DNA of 64,000 nt from Eurosta solidaginis. Taxonomy: Eukaryota; Arthropoda; Insecta; Diptera; Tephritidae. The translations under genes and the position numbers were made by a program. The notes beneath the pieces were generated by a model. It was given only the letters and a program-made list of their open reading frames with translations, had not been told where the DNA came from and did not search any database. The first letter of the stretch is position 1. Every line of letters begins with the position of its first letter. Where the stretch lies: positions 152,540,426 to 152,604,425 of the forward strand of contig NC_090323.1 of assembly GCF_040869045.1 (NCBI RefSeq), read 5' to 3'. Below, in pieces: positions 12,340 through 23,262 of the stretch.

Positions 12340-12599
12340 ATTCCAGAAGTAAGTGACCGTGGATTGATTAATTTCCTTCTCTTCTGCTTAACATTACAAT
12401 TTTTTTTTTGGTAGGCTTGTTCGCAGACGTTTTCCTCCGAAAGTTTGTGCATTGGTATAGGATCTTGTGATAACACTTAATCCGGCTCTTACTGGAGATT
12501 TATGTATACAAGTGATAAAGGAAACATGATATGAGTTTTTGGCTTATGCGAATGCAATAGATGCAGGGGACCGATCCTCACAATTTTGTACCGCTATTA
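12340..12599. other. no gene recognised
   Basis: Short AT-rich interval between the MITE and the purine-biased tract. Confidence 0.5.
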
Positions 12600-13020
12600 C
12601 TTTGGGAATGTAAGAAGCATAGAGTTCATGGGACAAAAAGGGTGAAGAACATGAAATCGTAGGCAGAAATAAGAAGGAAGATAGAAAGAGAGCTAAAAAG
12701 TATCGAGAGGTGATGCGAAGTGGAAATATAAATACAAAAGAAGAGAGAGATTGAGATAAGATATAAGAATACAAAAAGATATGAAAATAAAAAGGAAGAG
12801 ATGGAGATAGGGGAGCAGGTTGTATGGAGAAGGAGCGAGTGATATATATAAAATTGATATATTGATTTGAACAGAAATTTTCGCTATAAGTGGCTCTGAA
12901 GGAGGGTAACAGAAATAGGGTAAACTTAGAAAGCACGCAAGGGGAAGGAAAATAATAGAAGTAAAAGAGAAATAGGTTACAGCGGATACATACAGGGAAA
13001 TTGGTAGATACAATTGGAGA
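12600..13020. repeat. purine-biased low-complexity tract
   Basis: The plus strand is strongly enriched in A and G ('gaagatagaaagagag', 'aaaaaggaagagatgg') over about 400 bp. The complement therefore has few stop codons and shows two overlapping long open frames (12544-13029 and 12693-13013), rich in S, F, L and P. I regard these as composition artefacts. A shorter similar tract lies at 13620-13715. Confidence 0.65.
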
Positions 13021-13068
13021 TATATTCACAAATTTGTTTTAAAGACAGGGGGGTGGTAAGAACAAATG

Positions 13069-13434
13069 CGGACGCCGTGAGTGGTGATAGCGTACTCCAC
13101 CTACTATGCCGAGGGTCCTGGGTTAAATTTTCGGGTAAAGCAACATCAAAAATTTAGAAAAAAGTTTTTCTATTGGAAGAAAGTTTTTATAAGCAGGGTC
13201 GCCCGGCTTCTCGCTGCCTCATTTGGCAAACATCCAAGTGTATTTCTGCAATGAAAAGTTTTTCAGTGAAAACTTATCTGTCTTATGGATGTCGTTCGGA
13301 GTCGGGGTAAAACATGAAAGTGCAATTCCCCCCATTTTGTAGGAAAAACTAGAAGATGCACGGCGCAAATTGAAAGAAAAGCTCGGCCTAAAATATCTGC
13401 GGATATTATTGTGCCTTGCATTTATTTTTTATTT
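13069..13434 (+). mobile_element. tRNA-derived SINE, full length
   Basis: The head has 'gtgatagcgtactccacc' (A-box-like) and 'gggtcctgggttaaattt' (B-box-like, degenerate), followed by 'aaagcaacatcaaaaattt'. The body shares the blocks 'gtcgttcggagtcgg' and 'gcgcaaattgaaag' with other copies. The tail is T/A-rich ('catttattttttattt'). It is the clearest reference copy in this window. Confidence 0.75.
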
Positions 13435-13749
13435 AGGATGCCAAAATAAATATGAAATTTGAGAGACCTTTAACTTGTATTTTGACGATGAAAGTTGCAA
13501 AGTTCATAGACATTTTTTCTAAAAATAGGCAAAATAAAAACGAAAGAAAAATAAGATTGCCGTTTCTATTTTTCTCTGCGCTGCTGCAGATTTAGGATTT
13601 GGATAACACAAACAATCTGGAAAACGGTATTGGTGAGAAAAAGACTGGGAATAAAAATAACGAGAAAGGGAAATATGAGGGTTAAAAGGAAGGAGATGAA
13701 AAAGAGGTAGGAGCACCAAGTACTCGTGAAGTTCGATGAAAGTAGGTTT
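13435..13749. other. no gene recognised
   Basis: AT-rich DNA including a short purine-biased stretch (about 13620-13715) that leaves an empty open frame on the minus strand. Confidence 0.45.
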
Positions 13750-14349
13750 GCAGGTGTGTCATCGATTTCATATTTAACGGTATCTGTTTCATAACAAAAC
13801 GATGAGTCCTCGATTAAAAAATCGGTAACACACCGTCAACAAATTGGTAACACTCTGATGAAAAATCGGTAACGAATGTATAACTCTTTTTTATAAAAAA
13901 TCGATAGTAAATCGATATATTTTCGTTAGAAAATCTACATTTATACGATAACAAATTAATAATTTTTTGATATCTTATCGGTAACTTTTCGGTTTACAAT
14001 ATCCAAACACATACGATAACTTTTCGTACCATATCGATAACTTTTGAATGAAAAGCCTATAACTAGAAGATAACTTTTTTGTAACATACCTATAAAATAT
14101 ATAAATGTAGCGCGAGTTATATTATTATGTTAACTTTTAGTTATTGTTGATTTCTACCAAAAAGTGTTAAATAACTTTGTACCAAAAATATATTTCTTGT
14201 ATTCAAAGAAAAATTTATTTCATATTTCAATTCGATACATCAGAAATTTTCATTCTAAGAATTCTAAAATATCAATAATTATTACAAATCTTTTTTTAAT
14301 AAATCCAAACATTAAAATATCTACAGAGTTTGAGTTTTATATCGGCTAG
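13750..14349. repeat. degenerate CGATAAC minisatellite, part 1
   Basis: Diverged units based on 'aaaatcggtaac', 'aaatcgatag' and 'acttttcg' recur with loose spacing of about 11-15 bp, denser between 13790 and 14100. The motif is the same as at 2520-3060. Confidence 0.55.
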
Positions 14350-14470
14350 GGGTGACCCCGTTTTAATTGAAAAAACTTGTTTCAAACTATTTGATATTGC
14401 TTTGGCGGGAGCTTGAACCCAGGATCTTAGGTGTGGTAGGCGGAGCAAGCTACCATCACACAACGGCATC
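14350..14470 (-). mobile_element. tRNA-derived SINE, 5' head only
   Basis: The minus strand matches the head of the SINE family, including 'cctgggttcaagctcccgcc' in the B-box position. It stops after about 120 bp at 'ggggtgacccc'. It lies within the CGATAAC minisatellite. Confidence 0.7.
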
Positions 14471-14695
14471 GTAACTTATCGACCAATTTTCGAAGAACAA
14501 TCGAAAACTTTTCGATAACAAACCGATATCTTATTAGTCTAAAAATAAGCAACTTTTTAATAAAGTTATTTATCGATAGTTTGTTTCAGTTTGTTTCAGT
14601 ATAACAAATCAATAACAACAGTCAATATTTCACCAATAACCTATAGAAAACCGATAAGTTATCGATAAGAAACCGTTAAAACTTCTAAAACGAAT
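14471..14695. repeat. degenerate CGATAAC minisatellite, part 2
   Basis: Continuation of the array beyond the SINE head, with 'aacaaaccgatatc', 'ttatcgatag' and 'aaccgataagttatcgata'. Confidence 0.55.
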
Positions 14696-16539
14696 TGTCA
14701 CTTCGTTCAGCTGCGGTTCCTGCTTCAGTTTCTTTTCCTTTCCTTTCCATTTTTTTCCTTTCCTTTGCTTTCCGTTCTTTTCCTTTGTTTTTCTTTACAT
14801 TTCGATGTATAATAAATTCGAATTGTTAACCTTGTCATTTAAACGTAATTCGTTTAATAAAATGTGTGGGTATATCTAGAACTCAATGAGATTAAATAGC
14901 CAAAACCTCATTTTACCTCAAATTGTTCGTCAGTAATTCAAAACGTATGCCTTCCGTGGATGTCATTAAATTCTACCAACTGAAAGAAGTAGCAAAACCG
15001 CGAAAAACCCCAAACGAAGACTTAACGTTGAAACAAAACAATTACAAAAAAATCGTTGCCTACCTCAAGGCGTTGTAGAGCATATACGTCATTACATTGC
15101 AATGCTTACAGTTTTAGCGGCTGCTGAATAACTTGCTGCACATTTGATAAAAAAAGAAAGTGTACTTACACTTACACATGCACATAAAACATCACATTTA
15201 GTCGTTGTTGCGTATTCACATTCAACTTTGAAAAATGCTTATTGCAATTGTGCGTCTGGCTGTGTGAGAATGTGTGAATGCGTATGGGTGTATGTGCTGC
15301 TGTAGTCAGATATTTTTTCGACTGAGTGCATTATTCGCTTGACTCAACTTACAGGGGATGTTGTTGTTCAATGCAACTTACATACACTTTTAAAGTGACT
15401 ACTTGCATAAAAAAATTTTAAGCAACACAAAGGCAAAATGAAAGATGAAAAACGAAAAAAAGAGAACAGAAAACCAAAACACTAAATAAGAATATGCAAA
15501 AACAAAAAACCAAAGACAGTAAAGTAAAAATCAACCTAAAGCAACTAAAACAAATACAAACCCAAATCATATTTAAGGCAGCAGAAGTAGCGTCAACGAG
15601 ACAAGAAAAAGCAACAGTAGCTTGTATGTCGTTGTTGTTGTAGCGTTGCAAGATGCAAGTATTGGCCTCTACGCAAAACCACAAGGCAGCTGTGTGCTTG
15701 TAGGCTTTCTGTCGGGTTTTTCACTAGGCTGATGCTTGCTTGTTGGCTTTTAAGTTTTTTCATAAGTTTTGTGGCAAGTTTGTCGGTCCGTTTGATTATT
15801 TGCTTTAGTCGGTTGAGTTGTACGTTTATGCAGTCAGCCAGTTTTGACAAGTGCCGGGATATTAACATATGCGGTGAGATGTGCAATGACTTAAGCTACA
15901 AAAAAAAAAGAAAACAAAATAATAAAAAATTAAAAAAATTGAGTTAAAAAGAAGAAACACTAATGTGATTTTTTTCATACAAACCATACAACGAGGCGAA
16001 ACAGCCAGTATATTTGCATGTTGCAAATGGCAGCTTAAAAAAGCAAAACATATTGCATTTGTTGTTTTTATTGCACATTGCTGCTAGCATGAAGTACATG
16101 CGAAGTGCAGTATTTTTGCAACAGCAACTATGAAGTTTTATGCATTCACATACACTTACATACTCACACATACACACTTGCACACCCACACAAAAACACG
16201 TTTCAAGTGGTAAAGCGAAGCGAAAAAATTATATGAGATTCTGCTATGCAAAGTCACAAAAAATTCAAAAGCATGCAATGTTCGACAAACCGCTGATCCT
16301 GTGAGCCCGAGAGCCTATGAGACATTCACTCTTTTCCTGTCATCAAGTCACATACAATTTTTGTTGCATAACCAACAAGCGTTGATAATATGGTTGCAAC
16401 TCTGTTGTGCAAAGGCTCAAAAAGTCAGTGATAACCCAGCAAATATTTTTTCAATAAGCAGCTTTTCGACCGATAAATGAAGACAAAAGCTAAATTTTTT
16501 TCTTGTTCTCCTACGCGTTTCGATGTTTTGCTTTTACAT
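14696..16539. other. unique-looking non-coding DNA
   Basis: No transposon similarity is visible. The stretch carries pyrimidine tracts near 14730-14800, a 'gttgttgttgtag' run near 15630, and C/A-rich 'cacatacac' microsatellite-like DNA near 16145-16195. The open frame at 15593-15886 (minus) has no recognisable domain. It is the best candidate here for single-copy host DNA, but no exon can be defended. Confidence 0.45.
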
Positions 16540-17587
16540 CTTCATCAGTGAGGCTGCTTTATAATTATTTTGGTTGAAATCATTATAATAATTGTCATAA
16601 TAGTTTCTGCCCCTTCTTTGTTACTTCTGCCAGTCCAAAATTCATACCAGCTTCGAGTTTTCTCCAGGCATGGCTCTGCGGGCTTAAACACTTTCACTCC
16701 ATCGGAAGATGAAAGAATGGAACAACCCAACTGAGTTAGTCAACTTGTTAACTGGATGGCGGATGGGAAGCTAAATTGCGGATAATACTTTTTAAGTTCA
16801 AGCTGCTTTCTTCCATAACTTCTTATATCGATACAGATACTACCCGAAGGTTTTGGGGAGAGCTATCGATGTTGATAGTTCTCACCTGAAAATAGATCCG
16901 GTAAGTTTCTGTAACTAGCACGATTAAAGTACATGCCCAACCATATGGGGAAGGATTCAATATGACCACATTGAAACTTTTAGGCCATCCCGCTCCCAAA
17001 CGGGGGATTGTCCGATCACTTTAGTGTGTTCCAAGCGTAATTAAACAGGTTGAGTAATGCGGTAGATAATTTACTATCCTGGCTAAATAATTGAGCATAT
17101 CGGCTGTGGTGCCACTGAGGGTGGTGTGAAAGACCCTAACGCTATTTGCGATCATCTGTATTCCGGGGTAAGTTTATGTCCTAAGCAACTCTCACACGTA
17201 ACTCTTAACCAGACTTTTCACCGGCCGTGGATTGCGGTAAGGATTTCATAGTTCTGCTTGCAGACTGTGGCTTGCTCTCCCACAGATGGGCATTTCGTGT
17301 CTTCCTAATCTTCTCGTGATGTGAAGGGATCCTTCTGGCAATAAGTGGATGATAAGTGATATGCTGAAATAAATATCATACATCATTTATTATTGGAGTT
17401 CCTTTTGATAGCTGCTGAAAATATACTCGTTACATAGAGTCCCTGCGTTTCTAATTCTCCAGCTTTTGAAAGAACTCGGAAAAAGTTCTTCGACCTATTT
17501 CTATGAATTTCCTGAAAACTTATGTCAGATCGAGATAAGTCATATTTAAAGCTACATCATCGCTAGGCGGCGATTCTTTAAGTGTAA
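16540..17587. other. mostly unrecognised; LINE 5'-leader-like piece at 16940-17005
   Basis: Around 16945-17000 'tgaccacattgaaactttt' followed by 'aggccatcccgctccc' matches, in reverse complement, the leader sequence at 55920-56000. This suggests a LINE 5'-UTR fragment on the minus strand. The rest is unassigned. Confidence 0.4.
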
Positions 17588-18185
17588 GTTAGGTTGGGTT
17601 GATCTGGTCGATCAATAAAGACCTCACATAGACTGAATGTGTCCATAGTGTTAGCAGAACTCGTTCGACGATCAAACGAAAAAAACGCCCCACTAGGCAT
17701 CAGAACTTACGTTATAGGATAACTCCGTCCTCTTGGCAAATTCTGGAAGTTTCCTTAGAACTAGCTTAATTGCTTCATCGAGATCTGACAACCCTGCCGC
17801 ACCTAGTAGCTTGGGTATTGTCCTCGCGAGCGCAAGACACGAACACAGAACTTTCACAACCGTTTCTTCACTCTTCTCGCACTATCAGTATCTATTGTTA
17901 CTGATGAGGCCTAAGTCAAAAGCATGTGACGCCCAAAAGGCAGTTCTCATTTAGTATCGTGAGCCTCAAATATTCTCTTTTTAGTGATATTAGCAACTTT
18001 GTGGGTGTATCGTCGTAGGATTTGCACATGATCTTAGAAATTATGCAGCTCAGCACTTCTGTCAATGCCTTTCCTGCTCGATGGATCACATGCAACTTCT
18101 GTATCTTTTTGATTTCTCCAAAATGGATGGGGATGTCTACCGTCGATTTATCGAGTGCTGCACCCTAAAGTGTAGTGACTCGTCT
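17588..18185 (-). mobile_element. LOA-like LINE 3' fragment
   Basis: The minus strand carries the 3' UTR (17588-17710, including the reverse complement of the 'tgaggtc' and 'ggtaacac' blocks) and the zinc-knuckle/C-terminal coding part. The latter stops in the RNase H-to-knuckle linker near 18185. The frames are broken. The plus-strand open frame at 17733-17954 is an antisense shadow. Confidence 0.75.
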
Positions 18186-18334
18186 TTATGAAGTGAAAAG
18201 TGTTGTAGTCCGGGTCTTAATGTTAGTTGGATTCAGCAATACATAAATTACTGAAAGTACGAATGAGTTTGAATGTATTTATCCATAAGCGGTATGCTTA
18301 TATGCAAGAATGTGTATTAGTATTTACGCACGAA

Positions 18335-18874
18335 ATGTTTTTTTAAAATGGGCGTGGCACCGCCTACTTGAGATAAAATCAATTTTACAAATATTATTAA
18401 TCATAAATCAAAGATCATTAAAACTATCGTAACAAAATTCGACAGAGAGGTTACCTTTACTATAGGGAATGCTTTGAAGAAAAATTAACGAAATAGGTTA
18501 AGGACCACGCCCAATTTTATATAAACGATTTTTAGAAGGGTCGTGGACGAATAAAATAAGCTATAACTTTGCGAAAAAGAGCTTTATATCCACGGTATTT
18601 CATTTCTCAAGTGGATTTATAACAATAAATAGGAAAAACTTCAAATTTTAAAAAGTGGTTGTGGCACCAACCCTTTTATGACCAAGCAATTTTCTATCTT
18701 TCGGGAGCCATAACTCGAGAAAAATTAGTTCAGAATAGAACCATATGTATATGTATTATTGCGCAGCCTTGTAACACTATTAAGCACACAAAACAAACAA
18801 CAATAACAGCATTTCAAGTGTACAGCTGGGCATTTAATGTTTGGTTTTACCCGAACTTATACTTCCTTACTTGG
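18335..18874 (+). mobile_element. HINE (DINE-1/Helentron-like) fragment
   Basis: It shares 'atgggcgtggcaccgcc', the 'gataaaatcaatttt' block and 'agctttatatcc' with the copy at 29996-30946. It ends in 'acccgaacttatacttcctt' and 'acttgg', a diverged form of the family 3' end. The 5' head and the 130-bp array are missing. No protein is encoded. Confidence 0.65.
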
Positions 18875-19010
18875 TTTTTTTTTTTGTTGGTTTGCGGATG
18901 CTTCTGACTTTTTTGCATCAAAACACATACACGCATAAGAACCACTTAGAACTTCAAATCTTAGTCGTAAATGCATGCATTTATGCATAATGGCTATACA
19001 AATTTTGTTT

Positions 19011-20806
19011 ATTGTACTCAGCTGAGCAGAGCTCACAGAGTATATTAACTTTGTTCGCATAACGGTAATCCGTAACGGCATTAACTAATCGAGATAGATA
19101 TAGACTTCTGTATAAAAAATTATGTGGGCGAAAAAAGAAATTCATTTAGCCATGTCCGTCCGTCCGTAAACACGATAACTTAAGTAAATCTTGAGGTATC
19201 TTGATGAAATTTGGTATGTATGTTTCTGGACAGTCATCTCAGATCGCTTTTCAAAATGAGCGAAATCGGACTACAACCACGCCCACTTTTTCGATATCGA
19301 AAATTTCGAAAAACCGAAAAAGTGCGATAATTCATTACCAAAAACGGATATAGCGATGAAACTTGGTAGGCGCGTTGACCACATGACGCAAACTAGAAAG
19401 TTAGTAAAATTTTGAACAATGGGCGTGGCATCACCCACTTTTAAAAGAAGGTAATTTAAAAGTTTTGCAAGCTGTAATTTCGTTGAAGATATCATGATGA
19501 AATTTTGCAGGCATATTCCTCCTATTACTATATGTGTGTTAAAGGAAAATTAGTGAAATCGGATATTGAACACGCCCACTTTTAAAAAAAAATTTTTTTG
19601 AAGTCAAATTTTAACAAACAATTTAATATCTTTACAGTATATAAGTAAATTATGTCAACATTCAACTCCAGTAATGATATGGTGCAATAAAATACAAAAA
19701 TAAAAGAAAATTTCAAAATGGGCGTGGCTCCGCCCTTTTTCGTTTAATTTGGCTAGGATACTTTTAATGCCATAAATCGAACAAAAATTTACCAATCCTT
19801 GTGAAATTTGGTAGGGGCTTAGATTCTGGGACCGTAACTTATTTCTATGAAAAAGGGCGAAATCGGTTGAAGCCACGCCCAACTTCTATACACAGTCGAC
19901 GGTCTGTCCTTCCGCTCGGCCGCTTACACGATAACTTGAGCAAAAATCGATATATCTTTACTAAACTTAGTTCGCGTACTTATCTGATCTCACTCTATCT
20001 TGGTATAAAAAATGACCGAAATCCGACTATGACCACACCCACTTATTACGAAAAATGAAAAAATGCCATAATTCTGTACCAAATATGAAAAAAAGAGATG
20101 AAATATGGTAATTGGATTGGTTTATTGAGGCAAAATATAACTTTAGAAAAAACTTTGTAAACTGGGTGTGACACCTACCATATTAAGTAGAGGAAAATGA
20201 AAAAGTTCTGGAGGGCGAAATCAAAAGCCCTTGGAATCTTGGTAGGAATACTGTTGGTGGTATGACATATATAAATAAATTAGCGGTACCCGACAGATAA
20301 TGTTCTTGGTCACCCTAGTACACATTTGGTCAATATCTCGAAAACGCCTTCACATATACAACTAAGGGCCACTCCCTTATAAAACCCTCATTAATACCTT
20401 TAATTTGATACCCATATCGTAAAAACACATTATAGAGTCACCCCTGGTCCTCCCTTATTGCGATATCTTGAAAAGACGTCCACCTATAGAACTAAGGCCC
20501 ACTACGTTTTAAATAATCATTAACACCTTTCATTTGATATCAATAACGTACAAACGCATTCTAGAGTCACCCCTGGTCCATCTTTAAGGAAATATCCCGA
20601 AATGGCGTTCACCTATAGAACTATGGCCCACTCCCTTTTAAAATAATCTCTTTTACCTTCCATTTGATACACATGTCACACAAAAACATTCCAGGTTTAC
20701 CCTAGGTTCATTTTCCTACATTGTGATTTTCCCTTATTTTGTCTCCAAAGCTCTCAGCTAAGTATGTACGGTTCGGTTACACCCGAACTTAGCCTTCCTT
20801 ACTTGT
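19011..20806 (+). mobile_element. HINE (DINE-1/Helentron-like), near-complete
   Basis: The 5' head 'tactcagctgagcagagctc' is self-complementary, and 'gccatgtccgtccgtccg' lies about 130 bp downstream. The body alternates 'ccacgcccactttt' and 'gggcgtggc' blocks. A tandem array of about 130-bp units lies at 20310-20700. The 3' end has a stem-loop (gttcgg-ttaca-cccgaac) followed by 'cttccttacttgtt'. This layout (subterminal inverted repeats, internal tandem array, 3' hairpin, no coding capacity) is that of Helentron-associated DINE-1-like elements, which need a rolling-circle transposase supplied in trans. Class assignment is by structure only. Confidence 0.75.
20310..20705 (+). repeat. 130-bp tandem array within HINE, short
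   Basis: Unit starts at 20311, 20439, 20569 and 20699, spaced 128-130 bp. The unit is the same as in the two other arrays but there are only about three copies. Confidence 0.8.
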
Positions 20807-21205
20807 TTTGGATTTTATTTTGCCAAACATACATAGCACATACATATATAAGTCCATGGGCATGTGCATTAGACCATACCTAAGGTCAAATTTTGTCGTG
20901 CATAGCAAATAAGATGTGTTCTTATCAGGTATTTAAGTCTAAAATAGGAACGCAGAGATTATGAGATATAGTCCAAAATGTACCCAAATATAACCAACAT
21001 TTTTTTGTGTATAGTAGCAGTAATACGCAAACAGCAGGACCAACCTTCATCCAATTTCGTCACTTAAACTTTTTTTTTATTTTCGCTAAATTAAAAGAAA
21101 AACATTCTATGACTTTTGTAACTGAAAATGTGCAAACCGATTTCAAAAGCGTTCACGAAAAAAATTTGGAAATTCTAGAAAATTGTACGAATATTTTGAG
21201 TTTTT
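20807..21205. other. no gene recognised
   Basis: AT-rich DNA between a HINE and a foldback-type fragment. The open frame at 21007-21231 has no domain. Confidence 0.5.
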
Positions 21206-21345
21206 TCCTTCCTTTATATTATGTCGGCTGAATGTTTGTCCGCTTTTCATACAAATCTTGCATCCGATTTTTAAGTAACTTTTCGTTGAGCTACAAACGT
21301 TAAACATTACACATAGGATAGAAAACTGTGACAATGCAGCAAAAG
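21206..21345 (+). mobile_element. foldback-type repeat fragment
   Basis: 'cttcctttatatta' then 'gtttgtccgcttttcatac' and 'aagtaacttttcgttgagct' match the start of the foldback-like element at 60322. The match stops where the long hairpin begins. Confidence 0.65.
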
Positions 21346-21348
21346 GAA

Positions 21349-21838
21349 AATAAATAATAGTTTGAAAAAACTAAAAAAACACGCTTTTATAGCTAACCGA
21401 ATTAAAAAATAGAAAATAATTTTCAATGAAAAAAAGTTTATATAATAGTAGTAGAGGGTCAAACAATCATTAATAGTTAATCACCTCAAAATAAAATTAT
21501 AATAGAATTTAAGTTATTAACATAATAATTTAATTCAGATTAAAAAGCGTGGGGTGCATTTGACCACATTTCATATCTTTCCTCTCAGATAGTTGCCAAC
21601 AGATTGATTGTAACATTCAATATCAAGCACCCCACGCTTTTTATTGTGAATTAAATTATTCTTTTAATAACTTAAATTTTATTATAATTTTGTTTTGAGG
21701 TGATTAACTATAAACTATTGTTTGACCTTCTACTACTGTTATATAAACTCTTTTTAATTGAAAATTATTTTCTATTTTTGAGTTCGGTTAGCTATAAAAG
21801 CGTGTTTTTTTAGTTTTTTTTAACTATTATTTATTTTT
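21349..21838. mobile_element. long inverted-repeat hairpin element
   Basis: Two arms, 21349-21557 and 21627-21838, are near-identical reverse complements over about 210 bp, separated by a 69-bp spacer. The inner ends are 'aaaaagcgtggggtgc' and 'gcaccccacgcttttt'. The outer ends share 'taaataatag' and 'cacgcttttatagctaaccg'. No open frame crosses it. It is most likely a palindromic MITE. If transcribed it would fold into a long double-stranded RNA. Confidence 0.85.
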
Positions 21839-21869
21839 AATTTTTTAGTTCAAGTAATTTTAAAAGTTT

Positions 21870-22760
21870 TAGTCGAGAGTGATGAAACCTCGAAACGCCA
21901 GCGATCCATGGATGAATCCAACCCCACGGCACCGAAAAGGGCAAGACGCAGGAAGGCTGGACGCGGTCTTTCGCCGAAATTGCCAAGGGTCGGCAGATCA
22001 TTGGCATTTTAGACGAGAGCAGCGAAGATGGCAGGATTCCGAAACAACAGTGGAAGTGGATCGAGGCCGCGCTCGCTATGGTGGCCGTTAAGATTAAGAA
22101 ATACAACACTGGTCCACCGCCATCTTACACCATGCAGGGTGGTTCCAGGGCAATATCAAGCTAATTGCCTGTGACGACGCCAGGTCGGTAAACCTCTATA
22201 GGGCCGCCGTCACGCTGATAGGGATGGTATATCCGGGCGCGCGCCTCATGGTAGTGGAGGCGCGTGATATCCCCTCATGACCAAGGGCTAGAGCCTGGGT
22301 TCCAGTGACGCCAACGGACCCAGCTGACATCCCGGAGCTTCTCCAGGAGTACAACCCGCCACAGGTTTGGAAGTCAACCCGGATAAAACCGAGCTTGTCC
22401 TCTTCACGAGGAGGTACAAAGTACCAAATCTTACACCGCCAAAATTGGGTACCTTCTTAGCGTTTGGGAGCCATTCTGGAAAGGAAGCTATTATGGATTG
22501 ACCATATAGTGGAGCGATCCAAGAAGGCAGCAGCAGAGCTTCTCACCTGCAAGAGGGCAATTGGCACCTCCTGGGGATTCTCCCCTTAGGTGATCTACTG
22601 GATTTACACAGCCATTGTGCGCCCGATTCTTCTTTATGGTGCCTTGGTCTGGTGGCCTGCACTAGCTAAACGTACCTATCTTAAAATGCTTCAAAAGGTG
22701 CAACGGAGTTCGGAACTCTGCATTACCGGCGCTCTCGGCTCCACTCCAGATTCCGTTACA
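21870..22760 (+). pseudogene. LOA-like LINE with ORF1 fused to RT C-terminus by deletion
   Basis: One frame near 21960-22100 reads an ORF1 segment ending in 'GRIPKQQWKWIEAALAMVAV'. A second frame near 22130-22370 reads a DUF4780-type ORF1 domain, with 'LIACDDARSVNLYRAAVTL'. At about 22370 the sequence jumps to the C-terminal reverse transcriptase region ('VNPDKTELVLFTRRYKVPN'), then 22590-22757 ('WIYTAIVRPILLYGALVWW'). The whole endonuclease and RT catalytic core are missing, and there are stops and frameshifts. It begins just after the hairpin and ends at a CATA-rich microsatellite. This copy is clearly more diverged from 25161-29979 than the other fragments, so it is a different subfamily. 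Confidence 0.7.
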
Positions 22761-22884
22761 TACATACATGGATACATATATACATATATAGATACAGGCC
22801 AAGCTAATAAAAGCGTGTTAAAAAGGACTCCAGTATGCTCTTTCGTAGATGTGCCATGCATCCCCTTCTTCTTCGCATTATGTG
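22761..22884. repeat. CATA/ATAC microsatellite
   Basis: 'tacatacatacatggatac' with further 'atatacata' units follows the broken LINE. Confidence 0.5.
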
Positions 22885-23262
22885 CAAGGTTTCAAATCTA
22901 TGGCCATTTGGGGTGGTCATAAGTTCCATTGACATTATGTCCGTTAACCTTATGTCACCCCACCATCACATTATTTCATTGTCATTGAGCCTTGATACGT
23001 GTGCTAAGTTTCAATCAAACTTATGGCCATTCAAAGTGGTAATAACGCCAATTGACCTTATGGCCATTGACCTTATGTCACCACACCATCACATTAATGC
23101 ATTGTCATCGAGCCTTGATACGTGTGCAAAGTTCCAGTCAAACTTATGTCCATTCAAAATGTTAATAAGGCAAATTGGCCTTATGTCACCGCACCATCAC
23201 ACTAATGCATTGTCATCGAACCTACGTGTGCAAAGTTTCAATAAAACTTATGGCCACGGATC
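22885..23262 (+). repeat. tandem repeat, about 3 units of 108-123 bp
   Basis: 'tatgtcaccncaccatcaca' recurs at 22951, 23074 and 23182. Each unit also contains 'attgtcat', 'ccttgatacgtgtgc' and 'caaacttatg'. The first period is longer because of an extra 15-bp 'atggccattgacctt' copy. An open frame (22835-23269) crosses the units and so has a repeated peptide, but nothing suggests it is translated. Related 'ttgaccttatgnccatt' phrases recur near 59695-59790. Confidence 0.75.

Noticed and set aside
12544..13029. 161-residue open frame on the minus strand
   Set aside because: It lies in a purine-biased tract, overlaps another long frame in the same strand, and has only low-complexity S/F/L/P content.
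13069..13434. A functional tRNA gene at the SINE head
   Set aside because: The A- and B-box-like motifs are degenerate and no cloverleaf can be drawn. The same head occurs in four dispersed copies.
15593..15886. Minus-strand 97-residue frame as a host exon
   Set aside because: There is no domain or convincing splice context, and it includes a CAACAAC-type run.
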